A DNA stretch of 64,000 nt from NCBI GenBank assembly GCA_963760735.1, contig CAVXEB010000004.1, positions 1,054,001 through 1,118,000 of the forward strand, in the 5' to 3' direction. Position numbers and translations under genes: made by a program. The notes beneath the pieces were generated by a model. That model did no database searches. It was not told the DNA's origin and saw nothing but the letters and a program-made list of their open reading frames with translations. This document shows, piece by piece, positions 46,759 to 55,195 of this stretch (position 1 is its first letter; each line of letters opens with the position of its first letter). This DNA comes from CF-46 sp963760735 (GTDB lineage: Bacteria; Chloroflexota; Limnocylindria; Limnocylindrales; CSP1-4).

Positions 46759-47829
46759 TCAGGCGAGGAGCGCGACGAGCGCCGCCCGACCGACGATCGC
46801 CGTGATGATGGCGACGGCGACGCTCGCGAGCGTGCCGAGCAGGTAGTACTCGGCGAAGTCACGGTCGTCGAGCTGGCGGAACCGCGCCAGCGTTTTCGCG
46901 GCGACGACGAATCCGATCGCGGCCTCGGTGCCCGTCAGGACGAAGACGACGACGAGGATCCGCTCGAGGACGCCGATGGTCGCTCCGACGCGCGCCGTCT
47001 GGGCCCGTGGCGCGGCCGCGTGGGCGACCTCCGCGGCCGTCGGCGCTGCGGTTGACGGTGGGTCGGGCTCTGCCTCGATCCGGGTCTCGAGGGGGCCGAT
47101 CCGGACCGACCAGCCGCGCGACCGGTCGAGAGGAGCGGCGCCGGCCGATGGCCCGGCACCGGGAGCGGCGGGCGGCACGTCCACGACCGACGGCCCGGCG
47201 CGCCCGCCCCAGCGGGTCTCGCCCTCCGTCTGTTCGACCGGACGGACGAGGACGGCGACGAAGATCGACGCCGCGAGGATGTTCGCGATCGCGAGGCACG
47301 AGAGGACGACCGTCGCGGACACGACGTCGTGGACGGCGGCCCGATCCCAGCTGCCGAGGACCTGGTTGACGACGTCGATCCATGCCTGCTGCAGGGGGGC
47401 GCTCGACAGCAGCACGGCCCACGCCACGAATGCGACGAGCAGGTGGGCCAGCTGGTCGAGGATGAACAGCGCCGCGGGCCACGGTGTCCAGGCACGACCC
47501 AGGTGGTCGGACGGCTGGACGCCCTCGTGCCGGCTGTGGGCCGCGACGAGCGCGGACGCGGCCGCCCGGCGGGTCAGCAGGACCTTCGAGCGGTCGATCA
47601 GCACATGCAGGATCGCGGACACCGCGACGAAGGCCCAGCCGGGCCCACCCCATGCCAGGCCGACCGGGACCAGGCAGATCGCGACGATCGCACCGTGGGC
47701 CGCCAACCCCCGGAGGGCGCGCGAGCCGTGATCGGACTTCGCCCGGACGATCTCACCCGTCTGGAACAGGAAATCCGCCGAGAGGTGGGCAAGGACGAGC
47801 CACGCGAGGACGAGGATCGGATCGGTCAT
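46759..47829 (-). CDS. DUF3307 membrane protein
   Basis: 356 residues. The N-terminal third is DUF3307: VLAWLVLAHLSADFLFQTGEIVR, then helices with AAHGAIVAICLVPV and HVLIDRSKVLL. Several further helices follow (LLVAFVAWAVLL, VVLSCLAIANILAASIFVAVLV) before a ~90-residue acidic/Pro linker. Two last helices lie near the C-terminus. DUF3307 genes commonly sit beside SatD genes, as here (ATGA overlap). The role is unknown. Confidence 0.9.
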   Translation of the reverse strand: MTDPILVLAWLVLAHLSADFLFQTGEIVRAKSDHGSRALRGLAAHGAIVAICLVPVGLAWGGPGWAFVAVSAILHVLIDRSKVLLTRRAAASALVAAHSRHEGVQPSDHLGRAWTPWPAALFILDQLAHLLVAFVAWAVLLSSAPLQQAWIDVVNQVLGSWDRAAVHDVVSATVVLSCLAIANILAASIFVAVLVRPVEQTEGETRWGGRAGPSVVDVPPAAPGAGPSAGAAPLDRSRGWSVRIGPLETRIEAEPDPPSTAAPTAAEVAHAAAPRAQTARVGATIGVLERILVVVFVLTGTEAAIGFVVAAKTLARFRQLDDRDFAEYYLLGTLASVAVAIITAIVGRAALVALLA

Positions 47830-48455
47830 GGGACGCCCACGGTAGCCCGCGCCATGAGCGTTCGCACGACGCGGGCGAGCTCGCCGATCGAACGGAGGTG
47901 GGCCCGATCCGCGCCGACCGAGACGGTCGCACGGCTGACGCCGAGGCGAGCCGCCGCCTCGGACCGGCGCAGCCCCTCGACGAGGAGCAGCGAGCCGATC
48001 TCGCGCTGACGGGGGGTCAGATCGGACAGCAGCTCGCCGAGGAGGGGCGCCAGTCCGGCGAGCAGGTCGTCCGTGGCCGCGTCGCCGCTGACGACCGCGA
48101 TCGGCTCGCGGCGGCCGGCCACGGTCGCGAGGCGCTCCCGGGCGGCGATGAACGCCGGGCCGCTCCGCTGGGTGGCAGGCCCGTCGCCCGGGTCGATCTC
48201 GCCGTGGACGATCACCCAGCGCATCGGCACGCCGTCGGGATGGAGGGCCGCGCGGAGCACGGCGCGGAGCGGATCGGCACTCGAGGTGAGCAGACCCTGG
48301 ATCTCGTCGCCCTGGGTGAACTCGAAGTCGGCAAGCCGATCCTGCTCCGGATACGCGGCGTTCAGGTCGGCCCGCAGCGTCCGCAGCCAGGTCGTCGCCG
48401 CACGCGCGTCGCCGCGCGAATGGATCACGTCGCCGAACAGGACCACGCCGTCCAC
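47826..48455 (-). CDS. SatD-family protein with C-terminal helix-turn-helix
   Basis: 209 residues, GTG start. VVLFGDVIHSRGDARAATTW is the SatD opening, followed by FEFTQGDEIQGLL and VIVHGEID. The C-terminal ~65 residues form a LuxR/sigma-like helix-turn-helix (LTPRQREIGSLLL, SEAAARLGVSRATVS). In Streptococcus mutans satD is in an acid-stress operon. The upstream region has two inverted-repeat sites, so this protein may control its own operon with the DUF3307 gene. Confidence 0.88.
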   Translation of the reverse strand: MDGVVLFGDVIHSRGDARAATTWLRTLRADLNAAYPEQDRLADFEFTQGDEIQGLLTSSADPLRAVLRAALHPDGVPMRWVIVHGEIDPGDGPATQRSGPAFIAARERLATVAGRREPIAVVSGDAATDDLLAGLAPLLGELLSDLTPRQREIGSLLLVEGLRRSEAAARLGVSRATVSVGADRAHLRSIGELARVVRTLMARATVGVP

Positions 48456-48479
48456 GGCCGGAGACTACGCGTCCGCGGG

Positions 48480-48526
48480 TTAGCCGTCAACGACTAATTG
48501 CGGCCGAATTAGCCGCCACGGGCTAG
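48480..48526 (-). promoter_or_regulatory. Two 18-nt inverted-repeat operator candidates upstream of satD
   Basis: TTAGCCGTCAACGACTAA (48480-48497) and TTAGCCGCCACGGGCTAG (48509-48526) share the plan TTAGcCG-4 nt-CGnCTAa, 29 nt centre to centre. They lie 25-71 nt upstream of the satD start. The second overlaps the stop of the flavoprotein gene. AT-rich arms stand out in this genome. Confidence 0.65.
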
Positions 48527-50127
48527 CGCCGCCGATCGTCCCCAGTCGCGCGCACGGGCGCCAATCCCGAGACGCTCGCCGAGCGGGCCTCGTCGACGAT
48601 CTCCGCGACCCGGCTCCGGATCGCCTCGGTGTCGAAGCGGAGCAGCGGATCGGGCTCGATCGCCCGCTCCTCGACGCGCCCGGCGCGGCGGAGGTAGATC
48701 ACCGGGTAGATCGCTCCGGTGCCGTCCGCCTCGAGCGTCAGGGCCAGGGCGTCGCCGGCCCCGTCGTCACCGACCGCGTCGACGAACGCGGCCAACGGAA
48801 CGATCCCCTCGTTCCGCGGACCGTCGCTCGGATCGAGGGAGATCACGCGGGCGAGGTACGCCCGCTGGTGCCAGAGCTCCGGGGCCATCGCCAGCTCCGC
48901 CTGGATCATCGTCACGAGCTCGTCGGGTGGAACGGGCGGTCGCGGCGGCGTCACGCCGAAGACGGTGCGAGCGACGTGCTCGGCAAGCACGCGGGCGTTG
49001 TATCGCGCGCCGTGGACGGCGCCGGAGTTCGCCGGCATCCCGTGCTTCTTCAGCCCCGCCGACCCCTGCCCGATCGTCCCCGCGAAGAAGATCCCCGGCA
49101 GCGACGCGCTCTCCCAGTAGGGTGTCTGCGCGGGCAGCTGGCTCTGCCCGAAGGTCGTCACGCCGAGGTCCGGCAGGTCGAGCAGCGGCGTCACGAATCC
49201 GGTCGCGGAGATGACCTCGTCGGCCTCGATCGTCAGCTCTTCGCCGCCCGCCGACGGCCGAACCCGAACGATCAGGTCCTCGCCGCCCTCGACCCGCTCG
49301 ATCCCCCCGATCGAGGCGTCGAGGATCGTGACGCCACCCCCGAGGACGTGGTCCTCGAACGGCTGGACGTAACGCGCCCGCACCCCCACGAGGGACTTCG
49401 TGTTGACCGACAGCTTCGCCGGTGACGGCGAGGCGAGAACGATCCGGCGGGCCCACGGCAGCAGCCCGGAGGCCAGCTCGAACCCGGAGTTCTGCTTGCC
49501 CATGATGAACACCCGCCGGCCGGCATACGTCTCAGCGGGCCGCGTGTCCGCGTAGTGGGCGGACAGCTCGATCCCCGGGGTCGCGGGCGAGTGCGGCTGG
49601 GCGACGCCGACCGCGAAGATCGCAACCCGGGCGCGGTACTCGCCGTCGGTCGTCTCGATGACGAACCGGTCGCCGTCGGGCGTCTCCTCGCGGCGCGTCG
49701 ACGTCCAGCGGCAGTCGTACCGGATGTGCGTCCCGGTGGCCGTCGCGAAGGTCGCGAGGTTCAGCTCCATCTCCGGTCGCGACGGGAAGTACGACGACCC
49801 GTCCATCAGGCCCGGCATCAACGAGCGGTGATTCGGGTCGTCGGCGAGCAGGCTGTTCCAGTCGTACCGCTCGTAGGCGCGGCTCGATTGCTCGACGGGT
49901 GCGTACGGCTTCGTCCACGACAGGAGGCGCTGGAAGAACGGCCAGCGTCGGAACATCCCGCCCGGAGCCGGATCCGCCGAGATCACGGCGTGGTCGACCC
50001 CGAGCTGCCGCAGGGCATACGAAACCTGGATCGCGCCCGGACCGCTGCCGACGACGACGACCGGATAGTCGCCCGGCGGGAACGGTCGCTCGGCGTCGCG
50101 ATCCCCCGAAGTCGTCAGCTCCGCCAC
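48523..50127 (-). CDS. Flavin-containing oxidoreductase (FMO / pyridine-nucleotide-dependent)
   Basis: 534 residues, GTG start. FAD-binding VVVVGSGPGAIQVSYAL at the N-terminus, NADPH-type VFIMGKQNSGFELASGLL near residue 210, and VISATGFVTPLLD. GIFFAGTIGQGSAGLKKHGMPA is close to the C-terminal FAD motif. It resembles flavin monooxygenases and thioredoxin-reductase-like proteins. It overlaps the CNB-protein gene by 13 nt, implying coupled expression. Confidence 0.88.
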   Translation of the reverse strand: MAELTTSGDRDAERPFPPGDYPVVVVGSGPGAIQVSYALRQLGVDHAVISADPAPGGMFRRWPFFQRLLSWTKPYAPVEQSSRAYERYDWNSLLADDPNHRSLMPGLMDGSSYFPSRPEMELNLATFATATGTHIRYDCRWTSTRREETPDGDRFVIETTDGEYRARVAIFAVGVAQPHSPATPGIELSAHYADTRPAETYAGRRVFIMGKQNSGFELASGLLPWARRIVLASPSPAKLSVNTKSLVGVRARYVQPFEDHVLGGGVTILDASIGGIERVEGGEDLIVRVRPSAGGEELTIEADEVISATGFVTPLLDLPDLGVTTFGQSQLPAQTPYWESASLPGIFFAGTIGQGSAGLKKHGMPANSGAVHGARYNARVLAEHVARTVFGVTPPRPPVPPDELVTMIQAELAMAPELWHQRAYLARVISLDPSDGPRNEGIVPLAAFVDAVGDDGAGDALALTLEADGTGAIYPVIYLRRAGRVEERAIEPDPLLRFDTEAIRSRVAEIVDEARSASVSGLAPVRATGDDRRR

Positions 50128-50537
50128 CGGTTCGCGTTCCGCAGGCGGCGCGCCTGCGCCTGGAGCATCCGGTACATCAGCGGTGGGTTCTCGATCAGCA
50201 CGCCACGGACCTGGGGGCCGGCGAGGACGAGCGTTCGCATCTCGCGCGACGCGACGATGTCAGCGCCGGGCGGCTCGCCGAGGAGGATCGAGACCTCGCC
50301 GAAGAAGTCGCCGCGCGACAGCGTGGCGCGCTTCTGGCCGTCGATGATCACGTCGGCCTCGCCGTCGAGGATCACGTGGAAGGCCGACCCGGAGAGTCCC
50401 TGGCGAAGGATGCGGGTGCCCTGTGCGTGAACCTCCTCCTCGAACATGTGGGCGATCCGTTCGAGCTGGGGGGTCGTCAGATCCGCGAAGAGCGCGAACC
50501 CGGCGATCTGGTCGACGATCTCGTCGCGGCTGGCCAT
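50115..50537 (-). CDS. Stand-alone cyclic-nucleotide-binding-domain (CNB) protein, degenerate cassette
   Basis: 140 residues, one CNB domain with LFADLTTPQLERIAHMFEE and GSAFHVILDGEADVI. The phosphate-binding cassette reads FGEVSILLGEPPGADIV, so the usual Arg (as in PRSA) is absent and cNMP binding is doubtful. No DNA-binding domain. It is translated from ATG at 50537, divergent from a second CNB gene 142 nt away, and overlaps the flavoprotein gene. Confidence 0.88.
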   Translation of the reverse strand: MASRDEIVDQIAGFALFADLTTPQLERIAHMFEEEVHAQGTRILRQGLSGSAFHVILDGEADVIIDGQKRATLSRGDFFGEVSILLGEPPGADIVASREMRTLVLAGPQVRGVLIENPPLMYRMLQAQARRLRNANRWRS

Positions 50538-50679
50538 GGACGGGGCATCCCTCCGACGGAGCGTGGTGTGGGCATTCTGCCACTCGGCACCCCGGACCGA
50601 TGACGGTCGCGTGTCGCCGCTCCGGTTGACGCCGACGGCCCGTCACGCGCAGCATCACGAGGAAGCCTCAGGAGACCTC

Positions 50680-51108
50680 GTGACCCTCACCGTCGACCGC
50701 CGGAACGAGCTGCTCGGCGCCTGCCCGCTGTTCCGCGGCGTGACCGGCGACGACCTGATGGCGGTCGGCAATCGGGCCGTCGAGGTCGACTTCCCCGCCG
50801 AGCATGTCATCGCCCGGCAGGGCGAGATCGAGACCGGCTTCTTCGTCGTGATCGACGGCCACGTCCGGGTCGTCCGGGACGGCGACGAGATCGCCCGGCT
50901 CGGACCCGGCGAGTTCTTCGGGGAGATGTCGGTCATCGACGGGCTGCCGCGAACCGCGATGGTCGTGACGATCGAGCCCACCCGCTGCCTCGCCCTCGCG
51001 AGCTGGGAGTTCGAGCGTCTCGTCCTGGATCATCCGACGATCGGTCTGGCGATCATGCGCGGGCTGTCGGCCCGGCTGCGGTCGAAGACCGAGACCGAAC
51101 AGCACTGA
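50680..51108 (+). CDS. Stand-alone CNB protein with intact cassette
   Basis: 142 residues, GTG start with AGGAG upstream. LFRGVTGDDLMAVGN, then GFFVVIDGHVRVV, and the phosphate cassette FFGEMSVIDGLPRTAMV with its Arg, so binding of cAMP or cGMP is plausible. No output domain. The stop overlaps the likely CTG start of the cyclase-STAND protein, so the sensor and cyclase are probably made together. Confidence 0.9.
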   Translation: MTLTVDRRNELLGACPLFRGVTGDDLMAVGNRAVEVDFPAEHVIARQGEIETGFFVVIDGHVRVVRDGDEIARLGPGEFFGEMSVIDGLPRTAMVVTIEPTRCLALASWEFERLVLDHPTIGLAIMRGLSARLRSKTETEQH

Positions 51109-53882
51109 CCGGGACCGCCGCCACGGACACGCCACCCGTCACGCGATCGCTGCCGACCGGCACGATCGCCTTCCTGTTCACGGACATCGAGGGCTCCACG
51201 ACGCTCACCCAGACCGTCGGGTCGGAGCGCTGGACGGTGATCCTCGGGCGTCACCGCGAGCTGATCCGGGCCGCGGCGACCCAGCACCACGCCGTCGAGG
51301 CGTTCACCGAGGGAGACGGGTTCCTGCTCATCACCGAGCGCACGTCGGATGCCATCGCGGTCGCGGTCGACGCCCAGCGCGCCATCGCGGCCGAGTCGTG
51401 GCCCGACGATGCTCCGATCCGCGTCCGGATGGGAATCCACACCGGCGACGGCCGGCTCGATGCGGACGGCCGCTACGTCGGCCCGGACGTCAACCGGGCC
51501 GCCCGGGTCGCCGCGGCGGGTCATGGCGGCCAGATCCTCCTGTCCGAGACGACGTCGTCGCTCATCGCGAATGAGCTGCCGCCCGGCGTCAACGTCCACG
51601 GCCTCGGCGAGCACCGCCTGAAGGACCTCCGTCCCGAACGCCTCTGGCAGCTCGTCATCGAGGGCCTGCGGTCCGACTTTCCGCCGATCCGCTCGCTCGA
51701 CCGCCGCCCGAACAACCTGCCGACGCAGCTCACGAGCTTCGTCGGCCGGTCGGCGGAGCTCGCCAGGGCCGAGGAGCTCCTCGGGTCGGCCAGGCTGCTG
51801 ACGCTCACCGGGCCGGGCGGGACGGGCAAGACCCGCCTGTCGCTGCAGCTCGCCGCGAACGTCTCCGATCGCTTTCCCGACGGTGTCTGGTTCGTCGCGC
51901 TGGAGCCCGTCCGCGACCCCGCCCTCATCGCCGCCACGATCCTCACGACCGTGGGGCTCATCGAGCGGGGCGGCCAGACCGCCCGCGACATCCTCGTCGA
52001 GTGGCTGGAGACGCGACGAGCGCTCCTCGTCCTCGACAACTTCGAGCAGGTGATCGACGGGGCGCCGGTGGTCGCCGACCTGCTCCGGAGCGCGCCGGAC
52101 CTCTCGATCATCGTCACCAGCCGCGCACCGCTCCGGGTCAGCGGCGAGCAGGAATACGCCGTCCCGGGCCTCCCGGCACCCGTCGACGTCCTGGCGATGA
52201 CCGACCTCGAGAAGCTCAACCTGCCGGCCGGCGCCCGCCGGCTCGACGCGTCGGGCGTCACCACGTACGAGGCGGTTCGCCTGTTCATCGCCCGCGCCAT
52301 CCTCGTCCGGCCCGACTTCCGGGTCACCAACGAGAACGCGCCCGCCGTCGCGGGGATCGCCGCGAGACTCCACGGGATGCCGTTGGCGATCGAGCTCGCC
52401 GCGGCCCGGGTCAAGCTGCTCGGCCCGGACGCGATCCTCGAGCGGCTCGAGCACCAGCTGGGTGTCCTCTCGTCCGGGTCCCGCGACCTGCCGGAGCGCC
52501 AGCAGACGCTCCGCGGCGCGATCGCCTGGAGCCATGACCTGCTCAGCCCAGGGGAGCGCCGGCTGCTGGCCCGGACGGCCGTCTTCGTCGGCGGCTGCGA
52601 GCTCGACAGCGCCGAGGCGATCTGCGGGCCGGCCTCGGAGCTGGACGGCCTCGACGTGCTCGACGGGCTGATGTCGCTCGCCGACCAGAGCCTCGTGCGG
52701 GTCGAAGACGTCGACGGAGCGACCCGCTTCCGGATGCTCGACACGATCCGCGAGTTTGCCGCGGAGCGGCTGACCGAGAGCGGCGAGCGAGCCGAGATCG
52801 AGCGACGTCACAGCGAGACCTTCGTGGCCCTCGCCGAATCCCTGACCTCGAAGCTGACGGGTTCCGACCAGCGCGTCTGGCTCGGCCGGCTCGAACGCGA
52901 CCACGACAACATCCGGACTGCGCTCGATCGGGCGACGGCAGCCGGCGACGGCCCGACGGCGATCCGGCTGGGCTTCGCGATGTGGCGCTACTGGCAGAAG
53001 CGCGGCCATCTCGCCGAGGCACGTCGTCGTCTCCAGGCCATCGCCGATGCCCCCTGGTCACGCGACGATCCGGTCCTCCGGGCGCGCCTGATGGAGGCAT
53101 TGGGCGGGGTTGCGTGGTGGCAAGCGGACCTCGACGCGATGGGCCCCGCGTACGAAGAGGCGCTCGCGATCTGGGAGACGACCGGCGATCAGAAGGAGAT
53201 CGCGAACGCCCTCTACAACGACTCGTTCCGATACGCGGTGTCGGCCGACCCGAAGATGTCGGATCCCGAGCGGATCGGGCTCGGGCAGATGACCCGATCG
53301 TTCGACCTGGCTTCCTCGATCGGCGACGAGCGCGGCCGCGCCAACGCCCTGTGGGGCATCGGGAACTGGCGCTACTTCCATGACGACGGCGATCGGGGCG
53401 TCGAACAGTTCGCGCAGGCCCTCGACATCTTCCGACGGATCGGCGAGCTGACGATGGAAGCCTGGTCGCTCCACATGCTGAGCACTGCACGGATCAAGGG
53501 CAGTGCGTTCGACCAGGCCCGGGCCGACGCGTCGGACGCCCTTCGCCTGTTCCACGCCTTCGGCGATGTCGCGGGGATCACCCTCGTCCTCGACGACTTC
53601 GCCTCGCTGGCCGTCGCCGAGGACGACCTGCCACGGGCGGCCCGTCTCTGGGGCGCGGCCCGGGCGCTGTCCTCCGCGGGCGGCGTCGGACTCGCCGACT
53701 TCGTGGACGAGCGGTTCAACTTCTACGGTCGCCCGAATGCCCGGTTCGTCATCGATCCGGAGATGCTCGAACGGTACGCCCAGGAGGGCCGGGCGATGAC
53801 GCTCGACGAGAGCGTCGCATTCGCGCTCGAGACCTCGATCGACGAGCTCGCGCCACACGACCACGTCGGGACGGCGCGATGA
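51105..53882 (+). CDS. Class III nucleotidyl cyclase fused to STAND-type ATPase and TPR-like region
   Basis: About 925 residues if started at CTG 51105; the first ATG/GTG/TTG is GTG 51237, which would delete conserved FLFTDIEGSTTL and its metal Asp. The cyclase part has EGDGFLLIT (second Asp) and PDVNRAARVAAAG (Asn/Arg pair); the purine-selecting Lys position is Phe. Then Walker A LTGPGGTGKTRLS, Walker B LLVLDNFEQVID, a winged-helix part (AWSHDLLSPGERRLL) and a helical TPR-like tail. Unlike similar AC-LuxR regulators, no C-terminal helix-turn-helix is seen. It is encoded just after a CNB gene. Confidence 0.88.
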   Translation: MTGTAATDTPPVTRSLPTGTIAFLFTDIEGSTTLTQTVGSERWTVILGRHRELIRAAATQHHAVEAFTEGDGFLLITERTSDAIAVAVDAQRAIAAESWPDDAPIRVRMGIHTGDGRLDADGRYVGPDVNRAARVAAAGHGGQILLSETTSSLIANELPPGVNVHGLGEHRLKDLRPERLWQLVIEGLRSDFPPIRSLDRRPNNLPTQLTSFVGRSAELARAEELLGSARLLTLTGPGGTGKTRLSLQLAANVSDRFPDGVWFVALEPVRDPALIAATILTTVGLIERGGQTARDILVEWLETRRALLVLDNFEQVIDGAPVVADLLRSAPDLSIIVTSRAPLRVSGEQEYAVPGLPAPVDVLAMTDLEKLNLPAGARRLDASGVTTYEAVRLFIARAILVRPDFRVTNENAPAVAGIAARLHGMPLAIELAAARVKLLGPDAILERLEHQLGVLSSGSRDLPERQQTLRGAIAWSHDLLSPGERRLLARTAVFVGGCELDSAEAICGPASELDGLDVLDGLMSLADQSLVRVEDVDGATRFRMLDTIREFAAERLTESGERAEIERRHSETFVALAESLTSKLTGSDQRVWLGRLERDHDNIRTALDRATAAGDGPTAIRLGFAMWRYWQKRGHLAEARRRLQAIADAPWSRDDPVLRARLMEALGGVAWWQADLDAMGPAYEEALAIWETTGDQKEIANALYNDSFRYAVSADPKMSDPERIGLGQMTRSFDLASSIGDERGRANALWGIGNWRYFHDDGDRGVEQFAQALDIFRRIGELTMEAWSLHMLSTARIKGSAFDQARADASDALRLFHAFGDVAGITLVLDDFASLAVAEDDLPRAARLWGAARALSSAGGVGLADFVDERFNFYGRPNARFVIDPEMLERYAQEGRAMTLDESVAFALETSIDELAPHDHVGTAR

Positions 53883-53965
53883 TCGAGCCGATGGAGATCC
53901 TGCTCCTGGACGGCGCCGAGGACGAACCGTGAATCGTCTCGCGCGACGCGACGCGAACATGGGGT

Positions 53966-54205
53966 GTGAAGATGGCTCCGGATGAGTTCCGGCTCTACGA
54001 AGCGGCAGCCTCTCAGGGGTTGAGCATCACCCGGCGGCCCGATGGAGATTGGGACGTGGCTGCCGCGCCCGATGAGCTGGTGGGCATCGTGACGGAGCCG
54101 TTCGAGACCCTTCTGGCCGGCGACCTGATCCGCCTGCCTGACGGTCGGGTGCTCAAGCGGATCATGACCGACGCCGAGCTGAAGGAGCTTCTCGCGATCG
54201 ACTAG
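53966..54205 (+). CDS. Small hypothetical protein
   Basis: 79 residues. Amphipathic start (PDEFRLYEAAASQG), a beta-like middle and a C-terminal helix (TDAELKELLAID). No family is recognised. GTG at 53966 or ATG at 53972. Codon use is similar to neighbours. It ends 33 nt from the convergent TelA gene. Confidence 0.55.
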   Translation: MKMAPDEFRLYEAAASQGLSITRRPDGDWDVAAAPDELVGIVTEPFETLLAGDLIRLPDGRVLKRIMTDAELKELLAID

Positions 54206-54238
54206 CGCGGCGAATGTGCTGGCGTCCGGGCGCGCGCT

Positions 54239-55195
54239 TCAGTCGTGGGCCTGGCGCTGGACGGTCTCCAGCGTCGCCCGCCGGCGCTGCTCGACGATGT
54301 CGAGCGCGCTCACCATGTCGGTCAGGGTCTGACGGAGGCCTGCGACCGTGTCCGCGTCGGCCGCGGATCGGGTCGCGGCCTGTCGACTGGACGTCGCCCG
54401 CGTTGCAAGCGATGCCGCCCGAAGGGCAGTCACCGTCGTGGTCATCGCCGCCCGCAACGCCCAGATGACCTCGAGATTGTCCTGCTCGATCAGGCGCAGC
54501 GCCGCGTATCCCTGGGTCGCGACCGCCAGCTGCAACAGCACATCCCGGCGTCGCCGTCGGATGGCGTGCAGCGCATCGACTCGCAGGACATGGGCCCTCG
54601 CGGGGTCTGCCTCGTGCAAGGTGTCGAGATGGTCCGCGACGAGCTCGTCGAGTCGCGCGGCCAGGGTCGCGTACTGGCGGAGGGTCTCGATCTCCCGCCA
54701 CAGCGCCCGCTCCTGCTGCGCGAGGGCGGCGTTGTCCGCCTCGAGGAGCGCCCGATCGGCGTCGAGCTGCGGGATCAGCTCCCGCACGCGATCGGCGGCA
54801 CGCAGATCCGCGTCCTCCAGGTCGTCGCCGTCCGCCGCGCGTCGGGCCGCAAGCCGCGCAGCCAGCTCCGCGGCCATCTTCCCCAGCTCTCGAACGTGCC
54901 GGGTCAGCGGCGCGCGTTCGCCGAGCACGTCCTCGACCGCCCGGATCGGCCGATCCTGGAACCGGGCCGCGATCTGCGTCGTCGCGGCGATCTCCCGTTC
55001 GCCCAGCCCGTCGATCGCCCGGATCGCTCGGCCGAAGGCCGGCGATCCCGCCGGCGCGGCCACGAGGCCGGCGACGAACTCGCTCGCCAGCGTCGCGATC
55101 CGCGCAGCGACCTCCGGCGGGATCTCGAATGCGACCCCGCCCTCGAGCTCGGCGGTCGCGGCGTCGCCGGCTGCCGCGGGCGGCTCGGATGTCAG
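54239..55195 (-). CDS. Toxic-anion-resistance (TelA)-family protein
   Basis: About 318 residues if begun at CTG 55195; the first standard start is GTG 55063. Between them lies FEIPPEVAARIATL, which matches the usual TelA N-terminal region, so the GTG would truncate it. The long helical core ends with QDNLEVIWALRAAMTTTVTALRAA, the family signature. TelA is linked to tellurite, nisin and envelope-stress tolerance in other bacteria. Its stretch of helices starts right at the stop of the flotillin gene (CTGA overlap). Confidence 0.8.
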   Translation of the reverse strand: MTSEPPAAAGDAATAELEGGVAFEIPPEVAARIATLASEFVAGLVAAPAGSPAFGRAIRAIDGLGEREIAATTQIAARFQDRPIRAVEDVLGERAPLTRHVRELGKMAAELAARLAARRAADGDDLEDADLRAADRVRELIPQLDADRALLEADNAALAQQERALWREIETLRQYATLAARLDELVADHLDTLHEADPARAHVLRVDALHAIRRRRRDVLLQLAVATQGYAALRLIEQDNLEVIWALRAAMTTTVTALRAASLATRATSSRQAATRSAADADTVAGLRQTLTDMVSALDIVEQRRRATLETVQRQAHD

